NCBI RefSeq assembly: GCF_009846865.1
Contig: NZ_WUWN01000027.1
Coordinates: 1 to 47,060, forward strand
Origin: Puerhibacterium puerhi
GTDB lineage: Bacteria; Actinomycetota; Actinomycetes; Actinomycetales; Cellulomonadaceae
Reading direction: 5' to 3'
DNA length: 47,060 nucleotides
Positions 45,696 through 47,060 of this stretch are shown here, one piece after another (positions within the stretch are counted from its first letter, which is position 1; every line of letters starts with the position of its first letter). Made by a program: the position numbers and the translations under genes. The notes beneath the pieces were generated by a model. It did no database searches. It saw nothing but the letters and a program-made list of their open reading frames with translations, and was not told the DNA's origin.

Positions 45696-46325
45696 ATGGC
45701 GCAGACGACCCTGACCGTCTGGAGGTTCTCGAGCGCCGACGGCGCGCGCGGGGCGGGCCAGAGGGTCCAGGACCTCGCGCCCGAGCGCCGCGGCGCCCTG
45801 CACGACGCCGCCGAGGTGTGGTGGGAGCCGGGCGCCGCGCGGCCGCGCACGCGCCAGCTGCCCGCGCCGGCCGGCGCGGGCGCCCTCGGCGGCGCCTTCT
45901 GGGGGATGCTCTTCGGGCTGCTGTTCTTCGTGCCGCTGCTGGGCGCCGCGGTCGGCGCCGCCATGGGCGCGGTGACGGGGCTGCTGGCCGACGTCGGCAT
46001 CGACGACGGCTTCGTCAACCGGGTGCGTGACGCGGTCACCCCGGGCACCTCCGCGCTGTTCCTGCTGTCCACGGGCGCCCTCCTGGACGACGTGCGCGCC
46101 GTGCTGGGCGTGCGCGAGAGCCCGGACCTCATCGTCACCGGCTTCACCGGCGAGCAGGAGGCCGCCCTGCGGGAGGTGTTCGGCGAGGACGACGGGCAGG
46201 CGGACGGCGAGGACGACGGGCGCGCCGACGGGGAGGACGACGGGCGCGCCGACGGCGAGGACGGGGCGGAGCGGGCCGCCCGGCAGGACGCCCGGCGGGA
46301 CGGCGCGCACAGTGACGCCGACTGA
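45696..46325 (+). CDS. DUF1269-like membrane protein with acidic repeat tail
   Basis: 209 residues. The N-terminal part (TTLTVWRFSSADGARGAGQRVQDL) and a Gly/Ala-rich hydrophobic hairpin (GALGGAFWGMLFGLLFFVPL, VGAAMGAVTGLLADVGIDDGFV) match the DUF1269 family, which sometimes occurs with stress genes. The C-terminal about 45 residues are acidic repeats GEDDGRAD. ATG 45696 has GGGAGGGG upstream. It is divergent from the DUF7144-type gene and shares its operator-like repeats. Confidence 0.82.
   Translation: MAQTTLTVWRFSSADGARGAGQRVQDLAPERRGALHDAAEVWWEPGAARPRTRQLPAPAGAGALGGAFWGMLFGLLFFVPLLGAAVGAAMGAVTGLLADVGIDDGFVNRVRDAVTPGTSALFLLSTGALLDDVRAVLGVRESPDLIVTGFTGEQEAALREVFGEDDGQADGEDDGRADGEDDGRADGEDGAERAARQDARRDGAHSDAD
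46182..46253 (+). repeat. three 24-bp tandem repeats in the DUF1269-like gene
   Basis: Three nearly identical units, starting at 46182, 46206 and 46230, encode GEDDGQAD, GEDDGRAD and GEDDGRAD; a partial fourth follows. Length is a multiple of three, so unit changes would keep the frame. Confidence 0.85.
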
Positions 46326-46451
46326 CCTACCGTGGCTCGCACGGGGGGCGTGCGCACGACGAGGGCGCGCGAGGGAGCCTCTCGGGGCCGTCGGGCGAGG
46401 GCGCCGGTGGCCCGGAGGCCGTGGTTCGATCGCGGAGTCCGGGAGCCGGCG

Positions 46452-47060
46452 ATGAGCACTGCACACCCGATCCAGCAGCACGCGGAGGCGTCCGGGGGGT
46501 TCCGGCCCGCCGGTCCGCCGCCCCTGCCGCGGCTGTTCGTGCCGCGCGGGCGCCTCGAGCGCCGCCTGGACGACGCCGTGGCCGAGAGCGCCGTCACCCT
46601 GCTGGTGGCGCCCGCGGGCGCGGGCAAGTCGGTGGGGGTCGCGGGCTGGCTGAGCCGCCGCGGCCGCGGTGGGGCCGCGGTGCGCTGGCTCGGCGCGACG
46701 GACCTGCGTCCCGAGCAGCTGGCCGACGCCCTGGCGGGGCGTGCCGGCCCCGACCGGCCGGGCGGCGGCCCGCCGCTCGTCGTCGTCGACGACGCCGACC
46801 GGCTCCCGCCGCCCACGCTGCGCCTCGTCGACGAGCGGCTGAACGACCAGCCCGAGACGCTGCGCCTGCTGCTGCTGAGCCGCTGGGACCTGGCCCTGAC
46901 CCGGCTCGTGCCCGAGCTGCTCGGCCACTTCACGCTGCTGCGCGGGGACCTGCTGCGCCTGGACGAGCGGGAGAGCGCCGCGCTCATCGCGCCGCTGGCC
47001 CGCACCGACGACGCCGTCGCCGTGCGTCGCCTGTCGGCGCAGGCGGACGGCTGGTGCTCG
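46452..47060 (+). CDS. MalT/LuxR-type (LAL) ATPase regulator, 5' part only
   Basis: 203 codons open to the window end. The start resembles LAL regulators: a short Pro-rich lead, FVPRGRLERRLDDAV, Walker A APAGAGKS at 53-60, and Walker B LVVVDDADRL near 109-118, followed by LLLLSRWDLAL. Full proteins of this class run to about 850-950 residues with a C-terminal LuxR helix-turn-helix that is outside the window. ATG 46452 has no strong Shine-Dalgarno (GGGAG is close). The target is unknown. Confidence 0.85.
   Translation, partial: MSTAHPIQQHAEASGGFRPAGPPPLPRLFVPRGRLERRLDDAVAESAVTLLVAPAGAGKSVGVAGWLSRRGRGGAAVRWLGATDLRPEQLADALAGRAGPDRPGGGPPLVVVDDADRLPPPTLRLVDERLNDQPETLRLLLLSRWDLALTRLVPELLGHFTLLRGDLLRLDERESAALIAPLARTDDAVAVRRLSAQADGWCS

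Overview
The window is chromosomal DNA of a very GC-rich actinobacterium. The gene order fits Micrococcales, probably a Cellulomonas, Cellulosimicrobium or Isoptericola relative. The evidence is WhiA, RbpA and OpcA (actinobacterial proteins), the order uvrC-rapZ-yvcK-whiA-gap-pgk-tpiA-secG-rbpA, the block tkt-tal-zwf-opcA-pgl opposite ctaB, and the order xerD-parA-scpA-scpB-rluB-cmk-der. Genus assignment is an inference from gene order and composition.

Region 1 (1-9580, plus strand) starts with the last codons of an unidentified gene. It continues with nucleotide excision repair (uvrC), the RapZ-YvcK-WhiA regulatory trio, lower glycolysis (gap, pgk, tpiA), the SecG translocon subunit and the RNA polymerase-binding protein RbpA. 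Region 2 (9684-16438, minus strand) is the pentose phosphate block tkt, tal, zwf, opcA, pgl. It converges on rbpA at a 14-bp perfect hairpin, and further hairpins follow tkt and tal. Region 3 (16929-26624, plus strand) holds haem O synthase (ctaB), then the chromosome-maintenance block xerD, parA, scpA, scpB, then rluB, cmk, der, a membrane protein and an acetyltransferase. Many of these genes overlap by ATGA or GTGA. A tRNA-Pro(GGG) with its own terminator closes this conserved part.

Region 4 (27013-47060) is more variable. It encodes a transmembrane Ser/Thr kinase, a pyridoxamine-oxidase-fold protein, a lipoprotein, a LapA-type membrane protein followed by a HerA-like ATPase, a YfdC-like FNT channel and a DUF389 protein. 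Then come a SufR-like cysteine-rich regulator divergent from folE and a ferredoxin-reductase-type flavoprotein, an MFS transporter, a CREST-superfamily membrane hydrolase, and a class II amidotransferase. Next is a coupled histidine kinase - response regulator - macrolide-phosphotransferase-like operon and a methyltransferase. Two divergent membrane-protein genes and the start of a MalT/LuxR-type ATPase cut by the window end complete the region. No mobile element, integrase, CRISPR array or rRNA was seen.

The most notable signals are regulatory. (i) A 17-bp inverted repeat TCACC-N7-GGTGA occurs twice in the divergent region 45372-45695, with a near copy between lapA and the FNT gene. (ii) The SufR-like regulator faces a promoter TTGACG-N17-TACCGT that reads a 19-codon upstream ORF and folE; folE also carries a four-run G-quadruplex motif. 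(iii) Many genes have a -10 hexamer exactly 6-7 nt before the start codon, which points to leaderless mRNAs and helps choose starts.
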